This document shows positions 11,859 to 21,866 of a stretch of DNA of 64,000 bases, one piece after another. The notes beneath the pieces were generated by a model. The model was not told the DNA's origin, searched no databases, and saw nothing but the letters and a program-made list of their open reading frames with translations. A program made the translations under genes and the position numbers. Origin of the DNA: Ustulina deusta (Eukaryota; Ascomycota; Sordariomycetes; Xylariales; Xylariaceae); assembly GCA_023159155.1 (NCBI GenBank), contig JAJNNX010000041.1, forward strand, positions 248,001-312,000. The letters run 5' to 3'. Within the stretch, counting starts at the first letter, position 1. Every line of letters begins with the position of its first letter.

Positions 11859-12583
11859 CGAATGTCCTTACTTCATCTTTTTGATTCTGATGATCTTCAA
11901 TTTTGTTGTTATCAATTCTTTTCGCATCTCCTGCGCTTCACTCCGGTAAGTTTTGGCGGTGGTATATACAGAATGTCTGTCGTCGTAGTTGTTGGTTGTA
12001 ATGGGGGTACTGTAAAACTAGGTCTGACATATATCCTTCAGTGGCGGTGCAGGAAAAGAGGTAAGTGAAGTAAAATTCGTGGTATTGAGGACATGGGTAG
12101 GTACTACTAGGTTACACATAGAATCTTTTAATATCGTTCGTATATCGATTGGAATTTCGCCAATGAATGAGTAAGTGGTTCAGTCCTTTTTCGTAGATTA
12201 ATTCATGCAGAAACGGTAGTGCAAGTGTCCCAATGCAGTTCCTCATCAACAAAAATACACCTTGATAGAGAGCACATAAGCCAATGCCACAGTCAGGGGT
12301 CCTCGTTTCCTCTAGTTGATCTAGAAACCAAAGCGAGTCTGCGGGGCACATCGGAAACATTTAAGATATTATACCCAATGCACCTGCGAAGCGGTAGAGC
12401 TGGTGGAACGAATCCTATCGGTTGGGTTTCTACAAACAACTATGTCGAGGCAAAGGCGGCTGTTGTCCAAGTCGCAACGTTAGAATCACCTAAAACAGTC
12501 GGGGTAGATAGATCCATATCCAAGTCCGTAGACCAGATCTTTTGAATTTGATATATGTTATTTCATCCGCACAAATCCCTCCA
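11859..12583. other. intergenic region, no gene seen
   Basis: Sequence between tRNA-Val and the 3' end of GPI11. It holds a probable tRNA terminator at its start and short frames only. Confidence 0.4.
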
Positions 12584-13421
12584 TCAAGACGATTCAGCCT
12601 CACCGAACCTCTTCCCAAAGGCCAGTGTCCCTCCAATGAGCTTTCCTACGGTATATCCAGCGTAGACGCCGCAAAGGATGGTCACGGGCCACTTCTGCCA
12701 CTCGCGGTCCCAATCGAGCGGAATGGGCACGGCTCCAAGCCAAGCTCCCACGCCCGCGCCGACCAGGCCACCAAAGGCTTCGTCGAAGGGGGCTCTGGCG
12801 CCCAGAATCTCGAACCAGTCCTTGCCGGAGACGCCGCGCGTGTAGAACAGCGGGTACAGCCCCAGAAGCGACAGATGGAGCGAGCAGAGAAAGGTATGCG
12901 GGAGGTGCGTGAGGAACGGGGCACCGAAGAGGACCAGCAGCACGTGAAGCGCGCCGGCGGAAACGATCGATAACACGAGAGCTACAAGGGTCGTCTGCAA
13001 ATTGGTGTTGTGTCTCGTTAGTTCCAGCCCTGCGTGCATCACGGACAAGCGACAGGGAACGTACCACGGCGATATTCGGACCAGCCCCGTCCGAGCCCGT
13101 CTTTTTCTTCTCGCCGGGCCGCAATTTCCGAGACACTTTTGCGCCGTGTGAACCCGCGGCAGGGAGGCAGGTGATTGTGTACGCTGCCTGCAGCGCCAGG
13201 ACCACGGGCAGCGAGGTCTGCATCGTCGATACGGGGTCGGCTACCAGCGCGCGGAATCGTATGGTGAATAGACCGAGGAGAATGGCTGGGTGCGCATGGC
13301 GGAGCGCTTGCGCCTCTGGAGACGGTATCGTTCGGACTGCTTGTGTCGGGTAATCTGTCTCGTTGGCCTTCGCTGGCTCTGGGATTGCAAATGCCACGCT
13401 CTTCTTTGGAGCTTGAGACAT
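12584..13421 (-). CDS. GPI11: GPI-anchor biosynthesis protein GPI11 (PIG-F)
   Basis: An endoplasmic-reticulum membrane protein that helps add ethanolamine phosphate to the GPI precursor, working with the GPI7 and GPI13 transferases (family knowledge). It is 255 aa. Exon 1 is 13421-13065 and exon 2 is 12994-12584, with a 70-nt intron and preserved phase. After a soluble N-terminus (MSQAPKKSVAFAIPEP) come hydrophobic segments around HPAILLGLFTIRF, SLPVVLALQAAYTITCLP, TLVALVLSIVSAGALHVLLVLFGAP and HTFLCSLHLSLLGLYPLFY. Then comes the PIG-F signature region with FDEAFGGLVGAGVGAWLGAVPIPLDWDREWQKWPVT. The motif PLDWDRxWQxWP is diagnostic. The protein ends in another helix (VGKLIGGTLAFG). Length and topology match the family. 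Confidence 0.94.
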
Positions 13422-14044
13422 GGTGCGGAGCTCTGCGCAGTTTTCTATTAGGTGAGATGTTTCGGCGAAGTGTACTAAGAGATACTACGCTTGTGGCAAA
13501 GCAGACAGGCCGAGGCGTTGCTATGCGGCAAGTTGGCTCTGGTTTGGGCAGCTTCAATTGGGTCGAATGTTCATAATGTCAAGAAACGAATGCATGATGC
13601 ACGGAGGAGCACATAGAGCTCTAAAGTCACTGTACGCGCACCATGAGATTCACTTGGCCTTTAGCTGAGTAAATCGTATCGATAACCGATAAGCTGATAT
13701 GAGAAGCTCTCCCACCAGCCCACCTCAAAGTTTTTGTAAAAGTGACGACACACCATTTTACCTTTATGAGCTCGGCGGATAGGTTACGATGATGAATTTT
13801 CTGTAGAATAATAACCCTTCGCTAGACGATGCTGTAACTGGGTCTATGGCGGACCAGACGAATTGGATTGGCCACCTAGCCGCGACTTGAACAGTAATAC
13901 TGTCTAGTGCTCCCATCCTGGTCTTCATGATAAAACTGCTAGTAGTTTTCTTTACGAAATAATGGGATAGGAGAGCTAGTATAGAGGGAGCCAGTGGGGA
14001 TATAACGACTATAGGATCAAAAGACTTGGCTCTGTATCCGGAAT
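13422..14044. other. intergenic region, no gene seen
   Basis: About 0.6 kb. It holds the GPI11 promoter on one side and the translin 3' end on the other. Open frames here on the minus strand are not protein-like. Confidence 0.4.
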
Positions 14045-14971
14045 TCACTCGGTTTTGGGAAGTAGATTCCGTAGGGAGAGATCGTAGATGACATCCTCTA
14101 CTTTCTTCACGTGATACTTGACGCCATCCACGCGCTTTCGAACGATGTCGTTCTTGAGGTTGAGTAGCTGGAAGCCTGCGAACAGGTCCTTGATGAAGCT
14201 GCTGATGCGCACCGTCAGTGCCACGTCGCCCATCGTCACCGAGTTCATGGCGAGGCGGCTGAGCTCCTCGGTGATATCGGTGAGCGCCAGCAGATACTCC
14301 TCGATCGTGATGTGGAAGGAGTCTTGGTCCTTGAGGTTGACAGGTACTGTGATAGAGCCGTGTTAATGCGCGCAGGTCTAAATGCATGGGTTATGTTCTC
14401 TGTTGTGACACCACGTACCCTTCAAGACCTCTCCGACCTCCTCAATAGTCAGAAGGCGGCCGAGCTCGCCGGGACGGGACTCAGTGCCCATGCCACCGAG
14501 CCAAGCTGTGACGAGGATCGTGCTAACCACGTTTTGGACGCTGCGAGTCCATCTACCGTTATATCTGCTTCAGAGTCAAAATTGATAGCACGGAGCGGGG
14601 TTCTAAACATAGGATGCTCATACTTGTAGTACGGGTACTTGGAGGCAAACTGGGCGAGCTCTCCCACACCTTCAATCTCGGGCTGGATGCCCGTCTCTTC
14701 AACCTGCTTGAGCAACGGTGCCACTGACCAGGACGTATCAGCAAACCGCAGGATAGAGAAGCTTGTGTCATGAACATCGACGATACCTACATTTCGAGCT
14801 TGGTGTGGAGTGAATGCGGCTGAGGAGGCCTTGGCACGTAGAGGTGTTACGATGGAGAGCGGCAGTGATTTGGTAAAGCTTGTCGCCAACCTCAATCTCT
14901 TCTTCGCCATGAGCCTTCAGATATTCGAAGATGGCAGGGTCGATCATGTTGGAACTGTTGTCACTTGCCAT
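14045..14971 (-). CDS. TSN: translin
   Basis: A single-stranded RNA/DNA-binding protein which, with translin-associated factor X, forms the C3PO ribonuclease in other organisms. It has four exons: 14971-14791, 14723-14624, 14564-14419 and 14346-14045, giving 242 aa in one consistent frame. Landmarks are IDPAIFEYLKAHGEEEIEVGDKL, GLLSRIHSTP, FASKYPYYKYNGRWTRSVQNVV, LGGMGTESRPGELGRLLTIEEVGEVL, ISSFIKDLFAGFQLLNLKND and VEDVIYDLSLRNLLP. All are colinear with animal translins. The intron-2 acceptor and intron-1 acceptor were chosen because other candidates break the frame. Translin has been lost from many yeasts, so its presence here is informative. Upstream on the same strand lies U2 snRNA. Confidence 0.95.
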
Positions 14972-15477
14972 GCTGACCAGTGTACTTGGGGGGATGACAG
15001 CTGTAGAGTGTGAAGGGTGGAAATTCCAGCGTGGTGCGGGCGGATTGATCGGACGGTGATGCGTAAATATGGCCGTGATTGCTACCTAGGGAGCAGAAGA
15101 AACTATCTGCACTACAAAAATCTTCATGGATAGAAATATTTAGCTCTCGGCGTAGTGGCGTGTTTTAGGCACTGCGGTAGGTATCTATCTAGATCGCTCA
15201 ATGCAACACGGTCGGTAGAAATTTCTGTTTGCAAGGCATCAAACACTCCCGTCGACGAAAATGCTCAAACTTATAGCAACCAAGACCCGAGACTACGGCG
15301 ATGCTTGAAAACCTTCATGTCCAGTAGGCAAGCCGCCTTGTCACATGGACGCGTCTCTTCGACGATGTTGCCGTATTCCTTACCACAAGCCAATTCCTAC
15401 CGCGATATCCCGAGGCCAGCGACAGGCAACTCTTCTTCACACCCACAGGCAAGCTGCAGATTGCAATGAAAAGCGAA
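14972..15477. other. translin upstream region and U2 downstream region
   Basis: About 0.5 kb between U2 snRNA and translin, both on the minus strand. I see no gene. Confidence 0.4.
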
Positions 15478-15668
15478 AGGTTCGCGTCACCTGGAGGCAG
15501 TGTAATACCAGGGACACGGTGGGAGCGATCATGCGCAAGCACAGAGGATGCGCTCCCGAGAGGCAAAAATTAGAATAATCACGATTGAGTCCAAGTAGGA
15601 CTCTTTCAGAGATTAAACTGAAAAGAACAGATACTACACTTGATCTAAGCCAAAAGGCAAAGAGAGCT
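15478..15668 (-). ncRNA. RNU2: U2 spliceosomal snRNA
   Basis: Read on the minus strand, the 5' part contains GCCTTTTGGCTTAGATCAAG, then TGTAGTATCTGTTCTTTTCA, which includes the invariant branch-point-recognition segment GTAGTA. The order and spacing are those of yeast and animal U2. Stem IIa follows (GTCCTACTTGGAC). The Sm site is CTAATTTTTGCC, and the 3' stem-loop IV is CCTGGTATTACACTGCCTCCAGG. The 5' end at 15668 is set by analogy with yeast U2 starts, and the 3' end is approximate. Total length is about 190 nt, close to the vertebrate size and much smaller than the S. cerevisiae form. The open reading frame overlapping it on the same strand is spurious. Confidence 0.95.
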
Positions 15669-15713
15669 AAAGAAGAAGAGAAGAAAGAGTCAAAGTCTGG
15701 GAGGAAGGCCAGG

Positions 15714-15721
15714 TATTTATA
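15714..15721 (-). promoter_or_regulatory. TATA-like box of U2 snRNA
   Basis: TATAAATA on the minus strand lies about 46-53 nt upstream of the proposed U2 5' end. Its position suits a fungal snRNA promoter. Function is inferred from location only. Confidence 0.5.
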
Positions 15722-15917
15722 GACTGAGCAGAAGGGGGGGCCAGGGCGGTGGGACGCGGCAGAAAATAGGATTGTTTGCTTCCTTCGTTGGTCTGTGCTT
15801 GATCCACTTGCCGACCCCGCCAATCAGAAGCCGGAATCGGCTGTAGCCTAATGGAAAGTGTGGCTGATAGAGGGCAGGCAGGTACCTACCCAGGTGGCCG
15901 AGGTGGGCTAACCCGAG

Positions 15918-16166
15918 GTCGTACCAGCACAGGGTCTCAATTCGTACTGATCCGGGCTTGTACTGGTCCTTGTCCGTACTGGTGCGGGGTCCTGCTAGTA
16001 CACTACCTATTCGGACCAGTACAAACTCGGACCACGGACTGGTACGATATTCTGAACCAGTACGGCTGTACACCCCGTACCAGTATGATCTCCGACCTGT
16101 ACGGGATTAGACACTGTACCAGTACGGCCTGGTACAGGCCTAAATCAGTACGGAGTGAGCGGTACG
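15918..16166 (+). repeat. array of degenerate GTAC-centred palindromes, copy 1
   Basis: Roughly 250 bp holding more than a dozen imperfect versions of CCGTACCAGTACGG, an inverted repeat of six bases around a two-base spacer, in both orientations at irregular spacing. The right end reads GTACCAGTACGG, CCTGGTACAGG, then CCTAAATCAG. A related, diverged copy lies at about 20309-20558 in the same orientation. The origin is unknown; a degenerate transposon end or a satellite-like repeat is possible. Confidence 0.75.
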
Positions 16167-16785
16167 ATGAAAGTTTACCTTCTAATTATACGTAGTGTCA
16201 CGGTACCAGATCCGTTGTCATACCAGGACCACTTAGTCATCAGTACATTACCTGACCAATCATGTAACCTCGCCTATGTAAGGTCCCATTCATACTAGTA
16301 TAATTTCTCCCACAGTGTGTTGTAGATAGCTTCTCTTTCTTTCCTTATGGTACAACAGAGTTATATCCTGAACTGCTAGGTTTCCCAGCCCGTCCCCAGT
16401 CCGGTGACTAAACAGCAGCATTTTTGCAAATTTATGCTCTCTTTTTCTTTTGCTGTTTTCTTCTCTTTTTTTTACCATAGGGAAACGTTTCTTAGAACGG
16501 TTCGGCTCAGCAAACGAGCTGACTGTTCCGTATTTGATTCTTGCAGTATGGTCCAAATACGTGTTGCGTTTCAAGGTCCCTGCTGTCCTAGTGCACGTAT
16601 TTAGAGTAGAATGGGGCCGCTGGTTGGCATGAGAAGTTCTATTTCCTATGCCATGCATATGTACGCCACCACCGCAAGGCACAACGCAACAAACTTGGTC
16701 CGTCAAAGGCACCATATCGCTGTGACAATGCTGGTCTAACTCTAGTAACTGCATTTGGTAATGCCAGCAATGGTGTTTATTGACT

Positions 16786-17469
16786 TTATACCGCCCTCTT
16801 ATGCACGCCGTAACATGGGTATGGGCGATTAAAGCTCGGGATAAAGTTGCTCTTTTCTTCCTCTTCTCCCTTCGGCCCTTCCCGTAGAAGGCCAATCTCT
16901 ACATTAAACCCCGAGACTGCCGAGGACCCTGGTCGGCAGTCTACCGGCAACCGTAACAAGTCCTTACTACTTAAGTATCTAACGTTTTGAACATCATCGG
17001 ACATGGCAGTAGATGCAACAGTCGCGATCGGTGCTGGCGGGAACAGGTCGCCAATGAACATGGCACCAGCGTCGGTAAGGAGAGATTGGCTAGCCAAATC
17101 AAAGGATAACATATTAGCAGGCGTACCCAGATTTACGGATCGGAAACAATCGCCTCCCGTCGGGCGAGAACGCCACCGATATGACCTTACCACCGTGGCC
17201 CTCGAGCGTCTGCTCAGCGCGCGAGGCGGGGGAATTAGTCCGTTCATAATTATTTCGGCAATTACGGCGGTGGGCAGCTCGTTTAGGATAAGCATGACAA
17301 GCAAGACCTTGATGATTTGAGATGAGCGGTCGAGGTTAGCAAACAGATTTTCACTATGGCTAAGTATATGAGCTCTGCTCGATAGAGGTACGAAGAAAGG
17401 TACGAAGGGAGGAGACCCCATCCGCTGCCACATGATTGATACCGTCCATAAGATGGTTCTCTTTCGCAA
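16786..17469 (-). CDS. doubtful hypothetical open reading frame
   Basis: An uninterrupted 227-codon frame with no family I recognise. It includes a hydrophobic stretch (IIKVLLVMLILNELPTAVIAEII) and ends with a Glu/Lys-rich segment. A second frame (16290-16895) overlaps its end in another phase. Codon usage is unconvincing, and the region lies in repeat-associated DNA. It may be a decayed gene or chance. Confidence 0.2.
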   Translation of the reverse strand: MRKRTILWTVSIMWQRMGSPPFVPFFVPLSSRAHILSHSENLFANLDRSSQIIKVLLVMLILNELPTAVIAEIIMNGLIPPPRALSRRSRATVVRSYRWRSRPTGGDCFRSVNLGTPANMLSFDLASQSLLTDAGAMFIGDLFPPAPIATVASTAMSDDVQNVRYLSSKDLLRLPVDCRPGSSAVSGFNVEIGLLREGPKGEEEEKSNFIPSFNRPYPCYGVHKRAV

Positions 17470-18011
17470 ATGCTAAAAGACCCAAAGACCCAAAACCTAT
17501 AGACAACGCAATCGACAAATTATGATCTAGAATCGCTCATGGTACTGTGTTTGCTCATATCTATCACAGTATTTAGCCTGATAAGTAATCAAACAAGTAA
17601 GTCATAATAAGAAGCAATTGTAGCTGTTAGGTGTAAGTCAAGTTATCAGGTAGCAACTGTTCATGGTTGGGGGTGGGGTCAGCTATTACCGAATATGGTA
17701 GTAAAGACAGCGAATAGCCAAGCAAAGTTTACTTCGTAGGTAAGCTGTGAACAAGGATGACGCTGAGGCCAAGGACTTCCATTTGTAGCGGTGCACCGAA
17801 CTGTACTATCTTTGCAGCTTTAGTTTATCATTTCTGCCACCAAACAAACCCTGAGCATAGTCGCATCAAATACATAATCTAGGTTACCCCTGGAAATTCG
17901 ACCTGGAATTATCGCCAGCAGAGGCTCGGAGCACACGAGCGTCTCAAAACCCAGCTGGAAGTTTTTATAAAAAAATGTGAAAACAGAAGTGAAATACGCT
18001 AGGGAATCCCA

Positions 18012-19455
18012 TCAGTTACTCGTATTTCGCAGTAGGGCTTGCAGGAGATGATCGCCCTTCCATTTCTCAAGTGCCTCAGTCTTCCATTCTTCCCACCCTT
18101 CCTCCTCTTCTGAGTCAAAGGCCCGTTTAAGGCCAAGCGAGAGATTGACAAACGTCTGGTAATCGTTCTGGCAGTCACTGGCCGAGCCGAGGGCAAATAA
18201 GAATCTCTGCACCTTTCTCCCCTCGGCGACATACTTAGCGAGATCATAACGACCCCTTTCTCTCCACATTTCAGCAAAGCGCAACTCGTCACTAGCTAGT
18301 TCGTTAGAACCATCGTAGAATTTGGCAACTGGCCACATCATGCACGGAGAGGAGAAGGCCTCTTCCTTAGAGACGGTATGACACCATTCCCAGTCTATAA
18401 TGCCCACGATATCATAGACCTCGTTGACCAGGATGTGGTCGCCTTTGTCATCTGGGTGCTTGAGGAAAAACTGCCCCTCTGATAGCATCTCTTCGGCGAA
18501 TTGATCCAAAAGATCCAGACGGAATCGGTGCACAAGGTAAACATCTACCAGATATCTGGCCGCCATCTCGCCGCTCGCTATCATATCAAGGTACAACTTA
18601 ATGGTAGCGCGTGTGGCCTCTAGCGATGAGTGGAAAGGACCCAAAGGACCCCTAGGCTCTGGACGAAAGGTTCCGTGATGGGCATACCCCTGTATCTCGA
18701 ACGCATCTGCATCTTTCCCTGGCATGATCGATCCTAACTTATCGAAGGGATGTTTCTCGATTTCCAGGAAAATATCAACCAGCTGCCGCATGACTTTTTC
18801 CTTGTGCGACAAAGTGGCCAGCTGCCAGTCCAGGGCTTTGCCCTCTATCTTTTCCATTAGGATGTAGCCGACCCGGCCTATAGGGTTATATGGATCGGAC
18901 TCGCACGCCCAGTCGTAAACCTCCGGCGAAGGGATTTGGGTGTGTTTCCGCAAGAAGATCATGGTAGCTGCCTCGCTTCGCAGTAAATAGTCACGGACTG
19001 TGACGGGAGGTGACGAGGTCTTGGCCAGACGGAACCGTACGAGCCACCTGACCTGATCCTCAAAAGTGATTTCGGCATGACAATTCTGGCCGCCCATCAT
19101 GCTCGACAAGGCCTCTGCGGACAGGTTTGTAGTACAAGGGATCCCGTTGCGGAGTCGTGATGCGCGTTTACAGAGTTTCGAACTATCGATTCGACGACAG
19201 AGCTCGGCCATCTGACGCGACTCGGTGGCCACATATTGGACAGAGTAGTTCTCCCAATTCGTCTTAGAAAATCAGCGGCGCCGCTACTACCGATGCTGCG
19301 TGGAAGATTGGTACCCGTACCTCTGGCTTGGGACACTTGTGCCATTCATCTTGAAGGTGAGTCCGACAAAGGTGTCTATCGCAGAGACTGCAATCCCCCG
19401 CTCTCCGCACAGCTGGATGTCCGCATTTGTCCCAGTCGCAAAGCCGCAGAGACAT
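18012..19455 (-). CDS. APH-fold phosphotransferase with N-terminal Cys/His finger
   Basis: A predicted 461-aa protein in two exons, 19455-19321 and 19262-18012, with a 58-nt intron that has a CTGAT branch site. Residues 1-45 form a small Cys/His-rich module: CDWDKC, then CSLCDRHLC, RTH and WHKCP, a plausible zinc site. The remainder is a fungal aminoglycoside-phosphotransferase/choline-kinase-like domain. It shows VRFRLAK, the SPPVTVRDYLLRSEAATMIFL region, GYILMEKIEGKALDW, a catalytic-loop equivalent HPDDKGDHILVN near residue 314, and the metal-binding equivalent IIDWEWC. In the catalytic loop the usual Asn is replaced by His. Such genes are numerous in filamentous fungi and their substrates are unknown. 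The ATG at 19455 is the first in frame with the finger. Confidence 0.82.
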
Positions 19456-20096
19456 TTCAAACAATGCAATCGTAGCTAAAAAGGTTGTCCTCAGGTTACA
19501 GGTTCGCGTGACCGATTGGCGTTCAATCAGTGTTTGGCTGAGAGCTGGTAGGTTGAGGATGTTACTGATATGTACCGTACCGGGTACCTATATGCATGAA
19601 GGGTACCTGGGTATTGGGTGCCTCATTTGATTAGTACGTAGGGTAGATACATTAGTACCCTAGGTACTACCTAGGTGTATGGATTGATTGAGTGGGGATG
19701 TCCATGTCCATCCGAGATTTCTCGCTTTAGGAGGCAGATTTGTCCTGCTTGGAAGTTCGATTGGTCGGAGCCAAACAAATCAAGTCGCGATATAGAAATG
19801 CAGGCTGTACAGTGGTAAGCGTTTTGTGATTTACTTTTGTTAGGCTTGCTGTCACACGTCCTAAATAGGTAAGATTACCAAGCGCTGTTAGCCCCAATCA
19901 GGGCTCCGGCTGTTGGCTGTTAGCTGCAAGATCGTAGGAGACGAATGCCATTGGAGGGAGCCTTGGTCATAAGGACCACTCCTATATGCAAGGAGATCTA
20001 ACAGCATGTAGAGCCAACAATAGATTGTATAAGATAGAGCCCATTGTACGGACATAAATAGAGGGATGGTCTCCGACCTGACTGCAAGAAGGGAGG

Positions 20097-20184
20097 AGGA
20101 CCATGGACCTTAAGACCCAAAGAGAATTATTAGCTGAATTGATTATAATTATTCCAAGCTCTTGAACACAAGCCCTTGTCACAC
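20097..20184 (+). repeat. duplicated upstream segment, copy A
   Basis: This stretch aligns by eye with 21701-21783 just upstream of the second APH-like gene. Shared blocks include GGACCTT(A/G)AGACC, AATTATTAG(C/T)TGAAT, TTCCAAGC and AGCCCTTGTCACA in the same order. No coding frame follows copy A. Confidence 0.7.
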
Positions 20185-20308
20185 TTGCAGATATCGTAAT
20201 AATTGCCTAGTTGATCGTAATGATCTATGCAGTCCTATAGACGTTACTTTGGTCTATATTAATATCATGCGTCCTGTCAATTGCGCACTAGTATTAATTG
20301 TCGTTGAA

Positions 20309-20558
20309 CCCGTACCAATACGATCCCCGACTAGTACGGACCGGAACAGGCACGGGCTTGATCCACGTACTACTACGATATTCGGACCCAACCGTGGTCC
20401 CCTTCCGTCCTGACACGACATTCGAACCAGCACGGCCGTTGGGCCCGTACCAGTACGAACCCCAGACTAGGAACCCAGACCAGGACGGGCTCGGACCGGT
20501 GCGGATTTATATCCCGTACTAGTACGGAGAGAACCTGTGTATTACAGGCTTGAATCAG
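20309..20558 (+). repeat. array of degenerate GTAC-centred palindromes, copy 2
   Basis: The same type of array as at 15918-16166, in the same orientation. CCGTACCAATACG, CTAGTACGG, CCGTACCAGTACG and CCGTACTAGTACGG are its clearest units. The right ends of the two copies correspond: GTACTAGTACGG, CCTG, ACAGGCTTGAATCAG. The copies are strongly diverged elsewhere. Confidence 0.75.
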
Positions 20559-21700
20559 CTTGCGACTGGTCCCAGTCTCATACCCCTCACAAAGATTCGA
20601 GTACAGGTCGTGAGGGTTCGCGATCTCGAATAAAGGGACCTAAGCCTTGAAGACCAGCGCTCCAATGCCGGAAACCTAGGCCGCATCCATTGGTGGACCA
20701 GAACATTCAACGAGGACGCGAGAGGTCCCGACCCAAGAGCTGGTTTCGGCTCGCCAGGCAAGGGTTGCCGATGTTCTCGTGCCTTTCATCACGGCCTGGC
20801 GTGCTGGCAGTCGTGCCCATAGCATGAGTCGCGCGGTGTGCAAAGATTGTTCATAAGCAAGAATGGGACAAATAACCGCATGACTCAGAGGTCCGGCTCG
20901 TTGGCGATGCACGAAAGGTTGTATTATAGACCAGTAGCCGATGGGAAACCCCGAGTATCCTCCTTGCTATATAGCTGGCCCTTGAAGCAAAAGTTCAATG
21001 ATTTCCATTTCAAACCCTTTACCCATTCTTTCGACGGGCCCGGTTTACGTTGACCAACACCTAGGAATGGAACGTGTACAATATCTATTGCCGCGCTGGC
21101 TACGTTACTGTTGTATCAAGTTTACAAAATGATACACTTTAAAAAGCCTATCGGCATCGTCATCGTTGCTAAGCATTGTTAAGTAGCTAAGACTCTAAAG
21201 GTAACAATTATTTTATAAAATATAGTCTGCTGGAAAGCCATTTGTATTTGTGCTCGTATTTAGACGGACAAAATCGTTTTCGTAGGTAGGACAATCCTCT
21301 AAAGCAATACCTCGGCCATCTTTATTGTATAACAACAATTTTCGTCCCAGGTTTTCACGCCGTACCTCTGATATGGCCTCGATAATAGAGCAACGGCGGC
21401 ATTTTTTTTTACTTCTATCCATTCTCTGTCTTGTCGGGGAAGAACTATCTATCATCGTTCGATGATCCTCTATCAGCTTTGTCTAAAGTCAGAAGATGAT
21501 GCACTGAGCTTATCGTGAGGGACGTCGAACGTGGATGGTCCTCGAGTCCCTGAACCGAACACAGGCCAGAACTGGCCTCTCGTCCGCGGTCCATTTCTAT
21601 TTTTGTCGCCAATAAGTAGAAGTAGCTCCCAAATTCTAGAACTTATGACTTATCTATAAAAAGGCCTAACGGTTCCTAAGTACGAAGGACTTGAAGGGGG

Positions 21701-21783
21701 AACCAAAAGGACCTTGAGACCTCTAGTCAATTATTAGTTGAATAGACCAAGTTCCAAGCCCCCCTATAAGAGCCCTTGTCACA
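21701..21783 (+). repeat. duplicated upstream segment, copy B
   Basis: Matches copy A at 20097-20184 in block order. It lies 84-166 bp before the start codon of the APH-like gene at 21867, so it is likely part of that gene's promoter or leader. Confidence 0.7.
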
Positions 21784-21866
21784 ATTCTCCACACCACAAC
21801 CAACGTCTTTTCACGCTTCGACCAAACCCACATTCGCACAATCCGAGAAAAACTGCACTTTTGGTA

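Larger units (their letters stand above)
15669..18011. other. gene-poor region with a palindrome array
   Basis: About 2.3 kb. It begins with the U2 promoter, then the GTAC-palindrome array at about 15918-16166. After that come two overlapping minus-strand frames (16290-16895, 201 codons; 16786-17469, 227 codons) whose products I do not recognise. The rest is AT-richer sequence. Confidence 0.4.
19456..21866. other. intergenic block between two APH-like genes
   Basis: About 2.4 kb. It holds GGTACC/CCTAGG word clusters (19575-19675), a short sequence similar to the upstream region of the next gene (about 20097-20184), the second palindrome array (about 20309-20558), and short frames without recognisable products. 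Confidence 0.45.

Noticed and set aside
13764..14387. 207-codon minus-strand frame
   Set aside because: It overlaps translin exon 4 in the wrong phase and runs into its 3' region.
15437..15823. 128-codon minus-strand frame
   Set aside because: It overlaps the U2 snRNA, which explains the sequence; the translation is not protein-like.
15918..20558. Interpretation of the palindrome arrays as a CRISPR array
   Set aside because: Units are degenerate, unevenly spaced and in a eukaryotic nuclear context; there are no uniform spacers or Cas genes.
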